From assembly GCA_016867835.1 (NCBI GenBank), contig VGIQ01000015.1, positions 1-35,382 on the forward strand: a stretch of 35,382 nucleotides of DNA. The letters run 5' to 3'. Made by a program: the position numbers and the translations under genes. A model generated the notes under the pieces. The model saw only the letters and a list, made by a program, of their open reading frames with translations. It was not told where the DNA came from and did no database searches. Shown here in pieces: positions 24,601 through 33,877 of this stretch (position 1 is the first letter of the stretch; the number at the start of each line of letters is the position of its first letter). This DNA is from Calditrichota bacterium. Lineage in GTDB: Bacteria > Electryoneota > AABM5-125-24 > Hatepunaeales > Hatepunaeaceae.

Positions 24601-25266
24601 GTGAACATCCCGTTTGACACCGCCGCAATCGACGCACTGATCGTCGAGTTACTCGACCGCCATGCGGCCGAGAAGTCGTCGCCTCCGATGCACTTTCGCG
24701 AGCGGATGCTGGCGATGGGGTCGGAAGGCGGAAGACTGGTCGAGTCCGTCGTCCGGATGGCGCGTCCCGCGACGGGTCTTGAAATCGGCACTTCGAGCGG
24801 GTTCTCGGCGCTCTGCGCCCTGCGGGGTGCCCTCGCAGCCGGAGCCGATCTGCACCTGACGACGGTCGATTTCGATCCCGCCAAGGCAGCGTGGGCGCGG
24901 AGCAACTTCGAGCGCGCCGGGGTAGCCGGTCGAGTGACGATCCTGGTCGAAGACGGCCTCGAGGCGGCGCGCCGGCTGACCGGGCCGTTCGACTATGTCC
25001 TGCTCGATGCCTCCAAAGAACAGTGCCTTCCGATCCTAAAGGAGTTGACCGGTAAACTGACGCCGGGTGCAGTCGTCCTGACCGACAATATGCTGACGCA
25101 TGAAGCCGAGTTGCGGGAGTTTGCCCGGTTCGTCCGCAACTATCCCGAATTCGCTTCAGCCTTGCTGCCGCTTGGCAACGGCGTCGAACTGACGATCAAA
25201 CTGGCACCGCGGGTGTCGGATCGTATCGTTCCCGGGGACGCCCTCGAGCGCTTGAGACAGGGCTGA
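24601..25266 (+). CDS. SAM-dependent O-methyltransferase (family 3)
   Basis: This is a 221-residue class I methyltransferase. Motif I is [11 protein letters not shown] (residues 59-69), the acidic SAM ribose-binding loop is TVDFD (88-92), EDG is at 117-119, DYVLLDAS at 131-138 and TDNMLTHEA at 161-169. The pattern matches small-molecule O-methyltransferases of the YrrM/caffeoyl-CoA type; the substrate is unknown. The GTG start directly follows the repeat-bearing spacer and has no clear ribosome site. The transaldolase gene follows after 28 bp. Confidence 0.88.
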   Translation: MNIPFDTAAIDALIVELLDRHAAEKSSPPMHFRERMLAMGSEGGRLVESVVRMARPATGLEIGTSSGFSALCALRGALAAGADLHLTTVDFDPAKAAWARSNFERAGVAGRVTILVEDGLEAARRLTGPFDYVLLDASKEQCLPILKELTGKLTPGAVVLTDNMLTHEAELREFARFVRNYPEFASALLPLGNGVELTIKLAPRVSDRIVPGDALERLRQG

Positions 25267-25294
25267 TTCCCAGTACCAAATTTATCAATACTCA

Positions 25295-25945
25295 ATGAAG
25301 TTTTTTATCGATACCGCCAATCTGGCACAGATCAGGGACGCCTCGGCAATGGGCGTACTCGACGGCGTGACGACGAATCCGTCGCTGGTGGCGAAGGAGG
25401 GCAAGCCTTACGAACCGCTTCTGAAGGAGATTTGTGAACTTGTGGACGGGCCGGTCTCAGCGGAGGTAACCGCTACCGACCTGAAGGGAATGCTGCGCGA
25501 GGGAAAGAAACTGGCGAAGATCCACCCCAACATCGTGGTGAAGTTGCCGATCACCCGCGACGGCGTAGCGGCCTGCGTCGAATTGGCGCGAGCCGGCATC
25601 CACACCAACATGACGCTCTGCTTTACGCCGCTTCAGGCATTAGTCGTCGCCAAGGCCGGAGCCTCGTTCGTCAGCCCCTTTGTCGGACGGCTCGACGACA
25701 TCAGTTTTGATGGAATGCAGTTGATCCGTGACATCGTGCAGATTTACGACAACTACGACTTTGGGACGCAGGTGCTGGTGGCTTCGGTGCGGCACCCGGT
25801 GCACCTCCTGGAAGCCGCGCTTGCCGGCGCCGACATCGCGACGATCCCTTACGACGTTATTACGAAGATTCTAAGCCATCCGTTGACCGACGCCGGGCTG
25901 CAAAAGTTCCTCGACGACTGGAAAAAGGGCGGGCAGAAGATATGA
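25295..25945 (+). CDS. Small transaldolase / fructose-6-phosphate aldolase family protein
   Basis: The 216-residue protein belongs to the short TalB-like transaldolase/FSA family. It has the N-terminal [10 protein letters not shown], the '[13 protein letters not shown]' segment, the Schiff-base lysine Lys83 in VVKLPIT, and '[11 protein letters not shown]'. Such enzymes transfer or cleave dihydroxyacetone units in the cytoplasm (pentose phosphate pathway). Length is normal. Motifs alone do not separate transaldolase from aldolase activity. Its stop overlaps the ATPase start in an ATGA. Confidence 0.93.
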   Translation: MKFFIDTANLAQIRDASAMGVLDGVTTNPSLVAKEGKPYEPLLKEICELVDGPVSAEVTATDLKGMLREGKKLAKIHPNIVVKLPITRDGVAACVELARAGIHTNMTLCFTPLQALVVAKAGASFVSPFVGRLDDISFDGMQLIRDIVQIYDNYDFGTQVLVASVRHPVHLLEAALAGADIATIPYDVITKILSHPLTDAGLQKFLDDWKKGGQKI

Positions 25946-27135
25946 CACACTTCCCCAAAGGGGATAGTCCGTTTCACCCCGGCAAGCCGGTTCCGGTGGA
26001 ACTGTTTGTCGGACGACGCGAACAAATCGAGCGTATTTTATCTCGTGGTGCTGGGCCGGTTTCGCGAGGCAATCCAAAGACGGTCTTCATCCAGGGTGAG
26101 TATGGAATCGGAAAGACCTCGCTCGCTCATTACATCCAATGGCAGGCAGAATTGAACTATGGCTTGCAGCCAATCTATGTCACCCTGGGGGGAGCCAGCA
26201 CGCTTGACGACGTCGCCGCGGCGGTGTTGACCAGTGTGACCAAGGCGGCAGTTTCAAGCCAGTCGATCTGGAACCGTGCCAAAGACATTGTGGCGAAATA
26301 TGTTATTATGGAGAAGAGTATTCTGGGGTTTAGACTTAACCTCGAGGCTCTTAAAAGTGATGCTTTAAACATCGTATCTCCTTTGGCACTATTGACATTC
26401 CTCGAGAGTTTTGCACAGACAATTAAGACCCCCTCTATCTGCCTAGTCTTCGATGAAATCAATGGAATAGCATCGTTGCGTGAGTTCAGCGGCCTCATCA
26501 AGGGACTTGTTGAATCCAACGCAGTGTCGCCAAAACCGTTTCAATTGCTTCTTGTTCTATGCGGAACCGAAGAAATCCGCAATGAAATGACAAGCAACTA
26601 CGTGTCTGTTGCAAGAATTTACGACTTGATTGTCATTAACACACTTTCAAACGAAGAGACGATTGAGTTCTTCAATGAATCCTATGCTAAAGTGAATATT
26701 GGAGTTTCTTCTGATGCATTGTCGATCCTTCAAAATACATCGGCAGGCATTCCAAGAATTATGCATTTGATCGGTGATCATACTTTTTGGGCGGACGAGG
26801 ATGGATACATAGACAAGGAAGATGCACTCAAAGGATGTCTTGCCGCGACAGAAGAATGGGGACAGAAATACGTTCATAAGAGAGTCTATCAAGCACTTAA
26901 AAGCAAAGACTACCATGCAATCCTCAAGAAGATGATGCAGTTCCCTATGACTGATGACACCATTGATATAACTGAATTTCAAAAGCAGTTATCCAGCAAC
27001 GAAAAGAGTAAACTAAGCAATTTCCTTACGAGAATGAAGAAAATCGGCGTTATTGAAAGAGGCCGACACAAAGGTGAATATGCCTTTAGATCCAAAATAG
27101 AACGACTCTATCTCTGGCTTAAATCTCGTGAATAG
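25942..27135 (+). CDS. AAA/STAND-like ATPase with C-terminal winged-helix region
   Basis: The 397-residue protein has an N-terminal [11 protein letters not shown] box (residues 23-33), a Walker A motif GEYGIGKTS (52-60), a Walker B motif ICLVFDEIN (166-174) and a sensor-like [10 protein letters not shown] (202-211). The C-terminal about 80 residues look like a winged helix ('[27 protein letters not shown]'). It resembles ORC/Cdc6-like or archaeal-type AAA ATPases, often found in regulators or defence proteins. The ATG overlaps the transaldolase TGA by 4 bases. The first about 340 bases are GC-rich like the neighbours, and the rest is clearly AT-richer. It converges on the DUF4956 gene with 22 bp between stops. 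No partner gene is seen, so the specific function is unknown. Confidence 0.83.
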   Translation: MTHFPKGDSPFHPGKPVPVELFVGRREQIERILSRGAGPVSRGNPKTVFIQGEYGIGKTSLAHYIQWQAELNYGLQPIYVTLGGASTLDDVAAAVLTSVTKAAVSSQSIWNRAKDIVAKYVIMEKSILGFRLNLEALKSDALNIVSPLALLTFLESFAQTIKTPSICLVFDEINGIASLREFSGLIKGLVESNAVSPKPFQLLLVLCGTEEIRNEMTSNYVSVARIYDLIVINTLSNEETIEFFNESYAKVNIGVSSDALSILQNTSAGIPRIMHLIGDHTFWADEDGYIDKEDALKGCLAATEEWGQKYVHKRVYQALKSKDYHAILKKMMQFPMTDDTIDITEFQKQLSSNEKSKLSNFLTRMKKIGVIERGRHKGEYAFRSKIERLYLWLKSRE

Positions 27136-27157
27136 TCAATCGCTCTTGCTTCCTCCA

Positions 27158-27844
27158 TTACACTTCGCTCTCCCCGTCATCCGCCAGCAGGTTGACCCGC
27201 TCGACACCTTCGATTGCGGCAAGCGTCCCGATTAGTCCCGTCTCCGAAACACCCCGCCTTAGTCGCACCAGATAGGAGTGCTCGACCACCTGTCCCGGCC
27301 GCAGCGACCGTAATGCCAGTTGCTTGCGGGAAGTGGTGAGCCGCGTCAATGTCTCGTCGAGCAGTGAAGCGCTCCCCGCTGCCGGCGTCGTCTGCAGCCT
27401 TAACAGATAAAGCCCCCGTCGCGCCACTCCAAACTGGACGAAGTCGAGCACCAGCAGCAGCAGCAGCACCGTCCCGGAGCCGATCAAGGCGATCGCATAA
27501 TTCCCCACACCGCAAGCCATCCCGGTCGCCAGCGCAAAGAAAATGAACGCGATGTCGCGGTTGTCCTTGACCACCGTCCGAAAGCGGATGATCGACATTG
27601 CCCCTACCAGTCCGAACGCCCGCGCGAGGCTGTTGCCGACCACCATCATCACCAGCGCCGTCACCATTGCAAGGATCACCATCGTAGGGATGAGCGACGC
27701 ACTGACGGCCCGAAACCGGGTCGTCCAGACATAGACCAGCGCGATTAGCACCCCGAGCGCAAACGCGAGCAGGATGTTGACCGCGATCTCGGTCGTCGTC
27801 ATTCCGGCCAGCGGTGGCAGCAGCGCGCTCCCGTCGAAATTCAT
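27158..27844 (-). CDS. DUF4956 integral membrane protein
   Basis: The 228-residue protein has four or so membrane helices in residues 15-140. It carries the DUF4956 signature 'ARAFGLVGAMSIIRFRTVVK' with the following 'DNRDIAFIFFALATGMACG', and a soluble C-terminal domain. DUF4956 proteins are widely encoded next to VTC-domain polyphosphate polymerases and CotH proteins; their function is unknown. I chose ATG 27844, which overlaps the VTC stop by 4 bp (ATGA); upstream in-frame sequence is VTC coding. The last gene of the three-gene operon, it likely forms the membrane component. Confidence 0.87.
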   Translation of the reverse strand: MNFDGSALLPPLAGMTTTEIAVNILLAFALGVLIALVYVWTTRFRAVSASLIPTMVILAMVTALVMMVVGNSLARAFGLVGAMSIIRFRTVVKDNRDIAFIFFALATGMACGVGNYAIALIGSGTVLLLLLVLDFVQFGVARRGLYLLRLQTTPAAGSASLLDETLTRLTTSRKQLALRSLRPGQVVEHSYLVRLRRGVSETGLIGTLAAIEGVERVNLLADDGESEV

Positions 27845-28575
27845 ATCGCCTTCCGGAAATGGGGATGCCAGAGGTCTATGCCGCGGCAGTATTTCGAGAT
27901 CGCCTCCTGTTGCAGGTTGAACTCGCGAATCAGGCTGCGCAGCCAGACCGGCTGCCAGCCGCTGAACTTCACCTCCAGGACAAAGGTGCCCGGATCGAAC
28001 CAATTCTCGTCGGCAGGATCGAAAAACTCCCGCCAGTGCGACGCCACTGCGCTGCGACAGTCGCTGTCGAAGGTTACCCTTAGGCCTGGATCATCAGGCG
28101 ATCCGAAAGCCTCGCGCAGGTAACGGATCAACACCACCGGGCTCAGGTTCTCCCCGATCAGGCGGTATTCGAAGGCGCTCGCTGCAGGGTCGGGCGGGAG
28201 CGGTTCGCCGCCCAAGGTCAGGTCCAACTCGCCCGCTATCAGTCGCTGTCCTGCTGCAAAGGGCACCCGAACCCGCACTTTGCGGACGATCTCGTGTATC
28301 TTGCGCTTGATTTCGAGATAGGCAAGTCCTTCGTCGGGAGCGGTGCGATAGTATCTGATGCGCACCTTGCGGCGCACCGGCAGTCCGTCGATCTTCTCGT
28401 GATAGTAACGCATATGGGGGGTGTCGAAATAGACGCTGTTTACGGGGTAACGTCGGTCGGGCATTTCGAGACAATGCGGATCGTGGGTCATGAACCGCAT
28501 CACCCGGCAACGCAATTCGCTGATTAGAAATAGCGGCACAGCATACTTATACTCCCGCCGCTGAAATGTCTCCAT
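27841..28575 (-). CDS. VTC-domain polyphosphate-polymerase-like protein
   Basis: The 244-residue protein is a standalone VTC domain (PF09359), the tunnel fold that in yeast Vtc4 makes polyphosphate from ATP. Tunnel-type motifs are EYKYAV (8-13), NSVYFDTP (46-53), KVRIRYY (70-76), LEIKRK (87-92) and VLEVKFSG (in the C-terminal third), providing the basic and acidic residues that the family uses for phosphate and metal. Nine bases separate it from the HlyD stop, and it overlaps the DUF4956 start. Bacterial versions are generally paired with DUF4956 and CotH, as here. Polyphosphate synthesis is inferred, not shown. Confidence 0.9.
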   Translation of the reverse strand: METFQRREYKYAVPLFLISELRCRVMRFMTHDPHCLEMPDRRYPVNSVYFDTPHMRYYHEKIDGLPVRRKVRIRYYRTAPDEGLAYLEIKRKIHEIVRKVRVRVPFAAGQRLIAGELDLTLGGEPLPPDPAASAFEYRLIGENLSPVVLIRYLREAFGSPDDPGLRVTFDSDCRSAVASHWREFFDPADENWFDPGTFVLEVKFSGWQPVWLRSLIREFNLQQEAISKYCRGIDLWHPHFRKAI

Positions 28576-28584
28576 AATCGACGA

Positions 28585-29673
28585 CTATATCCGCTGGCCG
28601 ATGAGCATTCGCAGCATTTCGGCGAGGGTCATTCTTCCAAGTGGGATGACCGCCCGGCCGGACATGCCGGGTTCGAGCCGGCCGGCGCTGTTCGGAACCT
28701 CCGCCACCAATAGCGGATGCTGTGATTGCGGACCGGCGGTCGTTGGGAGAGGATCGGTCGCAGTCTGCCGGCGGTGGTCGATGCGTAGCGCCACGGCGGT
28801 CCACGTTCCGCTTCCCGTTGAGGGCAGAGTCAATTCGACGGCTTGACCGGATTCGATCCGGTAAGCGGCTCCCTCGGGCAGTTCAATGACCGCCAGCAGG
28901 GTGTCGAAGCGTTCGATCCGGACGATGTTGCCGCCGGGAGCCAGCCGCAAACGTCCGGCAATTGGCGACCGGATCAACTGCAGCCGGCCGACCGTGGCCA
29001 GCGCCGCCTCGAGGCCGCTCCGCTCGACCTTTACCACTTCACGCGCCAGCGCAATATCTTCTGCTCGCGCACCAGCCCGGGCTGCGTCCAGTTCCGCCCG
29101 AGCCACACGCTCTTCAGCCTGCAGTAGGCGGTAACGCCCGTCGGCGGCGAGCCATTCGAGCGGCGTCGCAGCACCATCGTCGTGCAGCGTTCGGTAGCGC
29201 TCCCACTCGGGCTGATAAGCGTCGAAAGCGGTTTGAGCCAGTTCCAAACGCGCTTCGAGCACGGTTAGATCGACCTCGCGAGCCCCGGCTTCGAGCGCTT
29301 CGACCGAAGCCGCAGCCTGCTCAATGCGAGCCTTCAGCATCGATGCACTACCGACACCGCCGTGAGACAGGACGATGGCAAGCGAGTCTCCAGCCAGGAC
29401 GAGTTCGCCTTCCTCCAGCCGTGAGTGCAAAACGACCTCGAGCCGGTCGGGACGCTCAATCTGCAACACTGTGCGCTGTGCGTCGCCGGAACGACGGCCG
29501 GCTTCCCAGCCGTAGGAGACGAGATCCGCCTCGATCGTCAGGCTCCAAACCGCTGCCGGTTCCAGCCTGACCGGAGCCTTGATGCTCTGCGGCAAGGGCA
29601 CGAGGAAGCCGACCAGAATGGCCACGAGCGCCAGTCCGGCGACAACCGCGCGCTTGACATCGAGGACGGTCAA
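28585..29673 (-). CDS. HlyD-family membrane-fusion (periplasmic adaptor) protein
   Basis: The 362-residue protein has one N-terminal transmembrane helix (about residues 8-26). A lipoyl-like half-motif and a long Ala/Glu/Leu/Arg-rich coiled-coil hairpin follow (about 105-225), then the second lipoyl half (LIRSPIAGRLRLAPGG, about 237-253) and a beta-barrel domain to about 345. It would span the periplasm and link an inner-membrane component to an outer-membrane one. The start is TTG (29673) with CGGAG upstream; no ATG is in frame nearby. It is the first gene of the HlyD-VTC-DUF4956 operon. No ABC, MFS or TolC partner is visible, so its partner may be DUF4956 or encoded elsewhere. Confidence 0.83.
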   Translation of the reverse strand: MTVLDVKRAVVAGLALVAILVGFLVPLPQSIKAPVRLEPAAVWSLTIEADLVSYGWEAGRRSGDAQRTVLQIERPDRLEVVLHSRLEEGELVLAGDSLAIVLSHGGVGSASMLKARIEQAAASVEALEAGAREVDLTVLEARLELAQTAFDAYQPEWERYRTLHDDGAATPLEWLAADGRYRLLQAEERVARAELDAARAGARAEDIALAREVVKVERSGLEAALATVGRLQLIRSPIAGRLRLAPGGNIVRIERFDTLLAVIELPEGAAYRIESGQAVELTLPSTGSGTWTAVALRIDHRRQTATDPLPTTAGPQSQHPLLVAEVPNSAGRLEPGMSGRAVIPLGRMTLAEMLRMLIGQRI

Positions 29674-29730
29674 CCGGCTATGCTCCGGGCGTCGGTATTA
29701 GGCTGTAATGCAGGTCTCATCAGTGGAGAA

Positions 29731-29768
29731 TAAGTTAGTAACTTAATCGCGGATTAGTCAAGGACTAA
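29731..29768. promoter_or_regulatory. Twin palindromes over the HlyD-operon promoter (candidate operator)
   Basis: A perfect palindrome at 29731-29745 has arms TAAGTTA and TAACTTA around a central G. A second at 29754-29768 has arms TTAGTC and GACTAA around AAG. Their centres are 23 bp apart, about two helical turns. On the minus strand TTGACT (29761-29756), an 18-base spacer and TAACTT (29737-29732) form a predicted promoter for the operon that overlaps both palindromes. This layout suits binding of a dimeric regulator. Confidence 0.5.
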
Positions 29769-29802
29769 CCACTGTCGGCAGCGTCCGCTCGCGCGGGAGG
29801 CT

Positions 29803-29831
29803 TTGAGATGGAGGCCTGAATGTCGTATGAT
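29803..29831 (+). promoter_or_regulatory. Predicted sigma70-like promoter of the CotH gene
   Basis: TTGAGA (29803-29808) is followed by exactly 17 bases and TATGAT (29826-29831), in the local context GGCTTTGAGA. The start codon lies about 50 bases downstream. It is divergent from the HlyD-operon promoter. The 207-bp spacer 29674-29880 holds no gene. Confidence 0.6.
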
Positions 29832-29880
29832 TAAGTAAAGGGCCAAGGCCCGCGCTTCGACACGCCACTCATTACTGACC

Positions 29881-32800
29881 TTGAAGATCCTACTACATCT
29901 TTTCGCAATCGGTTTGGCTTTGACGGCATCGACGTCAAAAGCAGAGAGCCTCCGCATCAACGAGATTCAGTCCTTCGCCGGGTCGCAGGTCGCCGACGAA
30001 GATGGCGACTATCCCGACTGGATCGAACTCTACAACCCGGGACCAAATCCGTTGTCGCTGGCTGATTGGTCGCTCTCGGACCGCACGGACGATACGGCGC
30101 GCTGGGTCTTTCCATCCCTTGCGATCGAGCCGCGCGAGTTTCTGCTCGTCTTCGCTTCGGGCAAGGACCGCCGGATGCGGGCTCCGCATCACGAGTCGAT
30201 CCTGCGTCGGGGGGATAACATGCGCTATTTCGTCCCGTCCGGTCCCATGTCCGCTGACTGGATGACGAGTCGGTTCGACGACTCCAACTGGGCCGAGGGA
30301 CCATCCGGGTTCGGCTACGGCGACAGCGATGATGCCACCATCGTCCCGGCGACGCCCTCGCTCTTCGTTCGCGCACGATTCGACCTGGCCAATCTCGAGG
30401 ATGTTCTCTACGCCCTCTTGCATGTGGACTATGACGACGGCTTCGTTGCCTATCTCAACGGGCGCGAGATAGCGCGGTCGAATCTCGGCTTGCCGGGAAC
30501 GCCGCCGGCGTGGGATCAGTTGGCCGATCTCGATCATGAAGCCAACCTTTACCGCGGTCTTCCGCCCGAACGGTTTGTCATACCCAACATCCACGCCCTG
30601 CTCAGCCCATCCCGGAATGTCCTGGCGGTCGAGGTCCACAACAGCACGGCGGAGTCGAGCGACCTGACGATCATCCCGTTCCTGACACTGGGACTCTCCA
30701 GGCCGATGGCCGGGGGGCGGGGCGCTGCAGCCGAGATTGGTGAACTTCTTCTCCCGCTGCATGCCGACTTCCGCATCGCAGCCGGAGGGGAGACGCTTTC
30801 AGTCTATGACGCCGCCGGCCGGGTCGTAGATCGCTTGCTGCCGGTGGTGTTGGGCGAGGGGCTCTCCTTTGGCCGTCAGCCCGACGGCACCGACGGACTG
30901 CGCTACTTTGCCGTTCCGACTCCAGGCTCGGCCAACAGTGAGCCGGGGTATGCCGGTATCTGCAGCCGGGCAACGTTTTCCGAGCCGGCCGGTTTCAAGG
31001 CGGCTCCGACGCGACTCTCGATCTCGGCGGCGGCGGGCGAGCAAGTCCTCTGGACCCGCGATGGCCGGACGCCCTCGGCGAGCGACACCCTCTCCGCGAC
31101 AGCAATCCCGATCGACACGACGACGGTGATCCGCGCGGTTACTATTCGTCCCGGCTGGCTCCCCGGACCGATGCTGACCCGCACCTATTTCATCGGCGAG
31201 GCTAACCGTCTGCCGGTGGTTTCCATCATCACCGATCCGGGCAGCCTATGGGATCCCGACTCGGGCATATATGTCCTCGGCCGCAATTACGATCCCGTCC
31301 CGCCGCATCGAGGCGCCAACTACTGGCAGGATTGGGAGCGGCTGGCACACGTCGAATTCTACGAGACGGACGGGCGACTCGCCTTCGACCTCAACGCCGG
31401 GATCAAAATTCACGGCGGCTGGACGCGGTTCTTTCCTCAGAAATCCCTTGATATCATAGCCCGGCAACGTTACGGCACCGACCGGATGCGGCATCAGGTC
31501 TTCCCCGGTCTCGACATCGACCAGTTCAAGGCTCTCGTTTTGCGCAATTCCGGCAGCGACTGGAACCGCGCCTTGATGCGCGATGCAATGATGATCGCGC
31601 TGCACGAAGACATCCGCTGCGACGTTCAAGCCTACCGGCCAGCGCTCGTCTTTCTGAATGGCGCCTACTGGGGCATCCTCGACCTACGGGAGAAACTGAA
31701 CGAGCATTATCTCGCGTCGCATCACGCGGTCGATCCCGACAGCGTCGATCGGATGGAGGTCTGGGGCGGCGCGGTGCAGGGGACGCCCGACCACTACCGG
31801 GCAATGCTCAATTACATTGAAACCAACGACGTTGCCGATTCGGCGCACTATGCCTATATCGAGACGCAGATGGAGACGGGCAGTTTCATCGACTTCAACG
31901 CTGCCAACATCTATGTCGATAACACCGACTGGCCGGGCAACAATAACAAGTTCTGGCGGCCCCAATCTGAAACCGGACGATGGCGATGGTTCCTCTTCGA
32001 CCTCGATTTCGGCTTCGGGCTGCACGATTCGACGTCCTATCGCCACAATACGCTCGCCATGGCGCTCGAGCCGAACGGCCCTGAATGGCCCAATCCACCC
32101 ATTGCCACCTTCCTGTTTCGCAAGTTGATGGAGAATATCACTTTTCGCGCGGCCTTCATCAACCGTCTGGCGGACCTTATGAATTTCGACTACCGCCCCG
32201 AGCGCGCCAGTGCGGTGATCGACAGCATCCGGGCCGGCATAGCGGCGGACATTCCCCGACATCTGTTGCGCTGGGCGCCGGAATTTGAGGGCTATCCCGA
32301 TCCGGCCGATTGGGAGGCTAATGTCGCCTACCTTAAGCGATTTGCCCGCGAGCGTCCGGCTTATGTTCGCGAGCACGTTGTTGCTCAGTTCGGCTTGTTG
32401 GGGACGGCCGCTCTCACCTTCGACATCGTTCCCGACGGGGCGGGGACGATCGTCATCAATACGAAGACCCTCCCGGCTTCGGGCTGGCAGGGCACCTACT
32501 TCCGGGGCGTCCCGTTACCTCTGAGCGCCATCCCGGCGCCGGGCTGGCGGTTCGCCGGTTGGAGCGGCTTGACTCAGAATGCCGCCCCCCGGATTGCCTT
32601 CGATCCCCCGTCCGGAGGGCATCTCATCGCCCGCTTCACACCGCTCGCATCGGGAACGTCGGCTATCGTCATCAACGAAATCAACTTTCGCGGCCCCGAT
32701 ACGCTTTCGGCCGGCGATTGGGTTGAACTTTACGTCCAATCCGGGCAGTGGGACCTGACCGGCTGGACCTTGCGGGACGATAATGACGGGCATATCTGGA

Positions 32801-33756
32801 GGTTTCCAAGTGGGCTGTTGATGACGGAGGGGGAATATTGGGTCATTGCCGAGGACAGCCTTCGGCTCGTGACCCGGGCGCCGCAGGTGAATCCGGCAAT
32901 CGTCTTAAGCGGTCTATCGTTCGGCCTTGGCTCGGACAGCGATCAGGTGCGGCTCTACGATGCTCAAGGCCGGCTCGTCGATTCGGTGGCTTACCGCACA
33001 GTTTCGCCCTGGCCGGTGGAGGCGGCTGCGGGAACGACGCTGGAACTGATCGACCCGGCGCTGCCCAACGAATTGCCGCACAACTGGAGAATCTCGCCGG
33101 CGCTCTACGGCTCGCCGGGACGGGATCACTTCTACCATCCGCCGCGAACGTTTGCGTTGCTTGGTCCGCCCGATCGGTCTGTCGTGGCGGAAGATACCGT
33201 CCGACTCGTCTGGCAGAGAGCGGTCGATCCCGATCCGGGGGACATGGTGCGCTACCGGATCGAATGGTCGCTGGCGCCGGACTTTGCGCTCCGGGATTCG
33301 ATAGTGATTTCCGACACGACGCTCCATCTTGATCGCCTCCCGGGTTCGCCAGCCGGCAGCGGACTGCCCGACGACGTCCGTATCTGGTGGCGGGTGACGG
33401 CTTATGACGAACGGGGACTGGCGACGACCTCCAGCGCCGGAACTGCGGGATGGCAGTTTCTGAGGCGCAAAGCCGCGATTCCCGGTCAGTTCACCTTTCA
33501 GCCGCCTTACCCCAATCCCTTCAATCAGGTCTTGATCCTGCCCTTCGATCTGCCTACGGCGGGTGAGGTTCAAATGGCAGTTTACGATCTGGCCGGCCGG
33601 GAGATATGGAGCGGCCGCCGGGTGCTTGCCGCCGGACGTCATCGCATTCCGTTAGCATTCAATGACCTGAACAAAGGCTTATCGTCCGGCGTCTATGTGG
33701 TGTTGCTGGAATCGGGCGTCGAACGGCGGCTGCGCAAGGTGGTGCTGCTGAAGTGA
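29881..33756 (+). CDS. Secreted CotH-kinase-family protein with lamin-tail domains and T9SS sorting domain
   Basis: The 1291-residue protein begins with a signal peptide (to about residue 21). Residues about 22-95 are a lamin-tail domain (LRINEIQS then DWIELYNPG). Residues about 110-280 are a beta-sandwich region. A short chitobiase-like Ig module lies near 365-435. The CotH domain covers about 443-720, with 'LRNSGSDWNRALMRDAMMI', 'LNGAYWGILDLREKLNEHYL' and 'RWRWFLFDLDFGFG' (predicted catalytic region). A second lamin-tail domain is at about 928-1010 and one FnIII-like repeat at about 1100-1195. The C-terminal about 80 residues form a T9SS type A sorting domain (PYPNPFN to KVVLLK). CotH proteins are atypical protein kinases. 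It is divergent from HlyD-VTC-DUF4956, a familiar neighbour set. The start is TTG without a clear ribosome site. Confidence 0.92.
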   Translation: MKILLHLFAIGLALTASTSKAESLRINEIQSFAGSQVADEDGDYPDWIELYNPGPNPLSLADWSLSDRTDDTARWVFPSLAIEPREFLLVFASGKDRRMRAPHHESILRRGDNMRYFVPSGPMSADWMTSRFDDSNWAEGPSGFGYGDSDDATIVPATPSLFVRARFDLANLEDVLYALLHVDYDDGFVAYLNGREIARSNLGLPGTPPAWDQLADLDHEANLYRGLPPERFVIPNIHALLSPSRNVLAVEVHNSTAESSDLTIIPFLTLGLSRPMAGGRGAAAEIGELLLPLHADFRIAAGGETLSVYDAAGRVVDRLLPVVLGEGLSFGRQPDGTDGLRYFAVPTPGSANSEPGYAGICSRATFSEPAGFKAAPTRLSISAAAGEQVLWTRDGRTPSASDTLSATAIPIDTTTVIRAVTIRPGWLPGPMLTRTYFIGEANRLPVVSIITDPGSLWDPDSGIYVLGRNYDPVPPHRGANYWQDWERLAHVEFYETDGRLAFDLNAGIKIHGGWTRFFPQKSLDIIARQRYGTDRMRHQVFPGLDIDQFKALVLRNSGSDWNRALMRDAMMIALHEDIRCDVQAYRPALVFLNGAYWGILDLREKLNEHYLASHHAVDPDSVDRMEVWGGAVQGTPDHYRAMLNYIETNDVADSAHYAYIETQMETGSFIDFNAANIYVDNTDWPGNNNKFWRPQSETGRWRWFLFDLDFGFGLHDSTSYRHNTLAMALEPNGPEWPNPPIATFLFRKLMENITFRAAFINRLADLMNFDYRPERASAVIDSIRAGIAADIPRHLLRWAPEFEGYPDPADWEANVAYLKRFARERPAYVREHVVAQFGLLGTAALTFDIVPDGAGTIVINTKTLPASGWQGTYFRGVPLPLSAIPAPGWRFAGWSGLTQNAAPRIAFDPPSGGHLIARFTPLASGTSAIVINEINFRGPDTLSAGDWVELYVQSGQWDLTGWTLRDDNDGHIWRFPSGLLMTEGEYWVIAEDSLRLVTRAPQVNPAIVLSGLSFGLGSDSDQVRLYDAQGRLVDSVAYRTVSPWPVEAAAGTTLELIDPALPNELPHNWRISPALYGSPGRDHFYHPPRTFALLGPPDRSVVAEDTVRLVWQRAVDPDPGDMVRYRIEWSLAPDFALRDSIVISDTTLHLDRLPGSPAGSGLPDDVRIWWRVTAYDERGLATTSSAGTAGWQFLRRKAAIPGQFTFQPPYPNPFNQVLILPFDLPTAGEVQMAVYDLAGREIWSGRRVLAAGRHRIPLAFNDLNKGLSSGVYVVLLESGVERRLRKVVLLK

Positions 33757-33823
33757 GGGGGGGAGTGGAAGGATTGACAAGTAGAGGATTCAGACCGCAC
33801 CTCGGAGGCGAAGAAGGAGCCTT

Positions 33824-33839
33824 GGGCAAGAGCCCTTTT
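33824..33839 (+). terminator. Weak candidate terminator after the CotH gene
   Basis: GGGC, a 4-base loop and GCCC are followed directly by TTTT, 68-83 bases after the CotH stop. The stem has only 4 bp, so it is a weak candidate. The remaining spacer (33757-34023) holds the promoter of the next gene. Confidence 0.25.
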
Positions 33840-33877
33840 GGGGGCGAAACTATTTTTGTGAAAAGGGCCGAAAAGGC

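Noticed and set aside
31684-32376. A 230-codon minus-strand frame
   Set aside because: Antisense to the CotH domain, which has clear conserved motifs.
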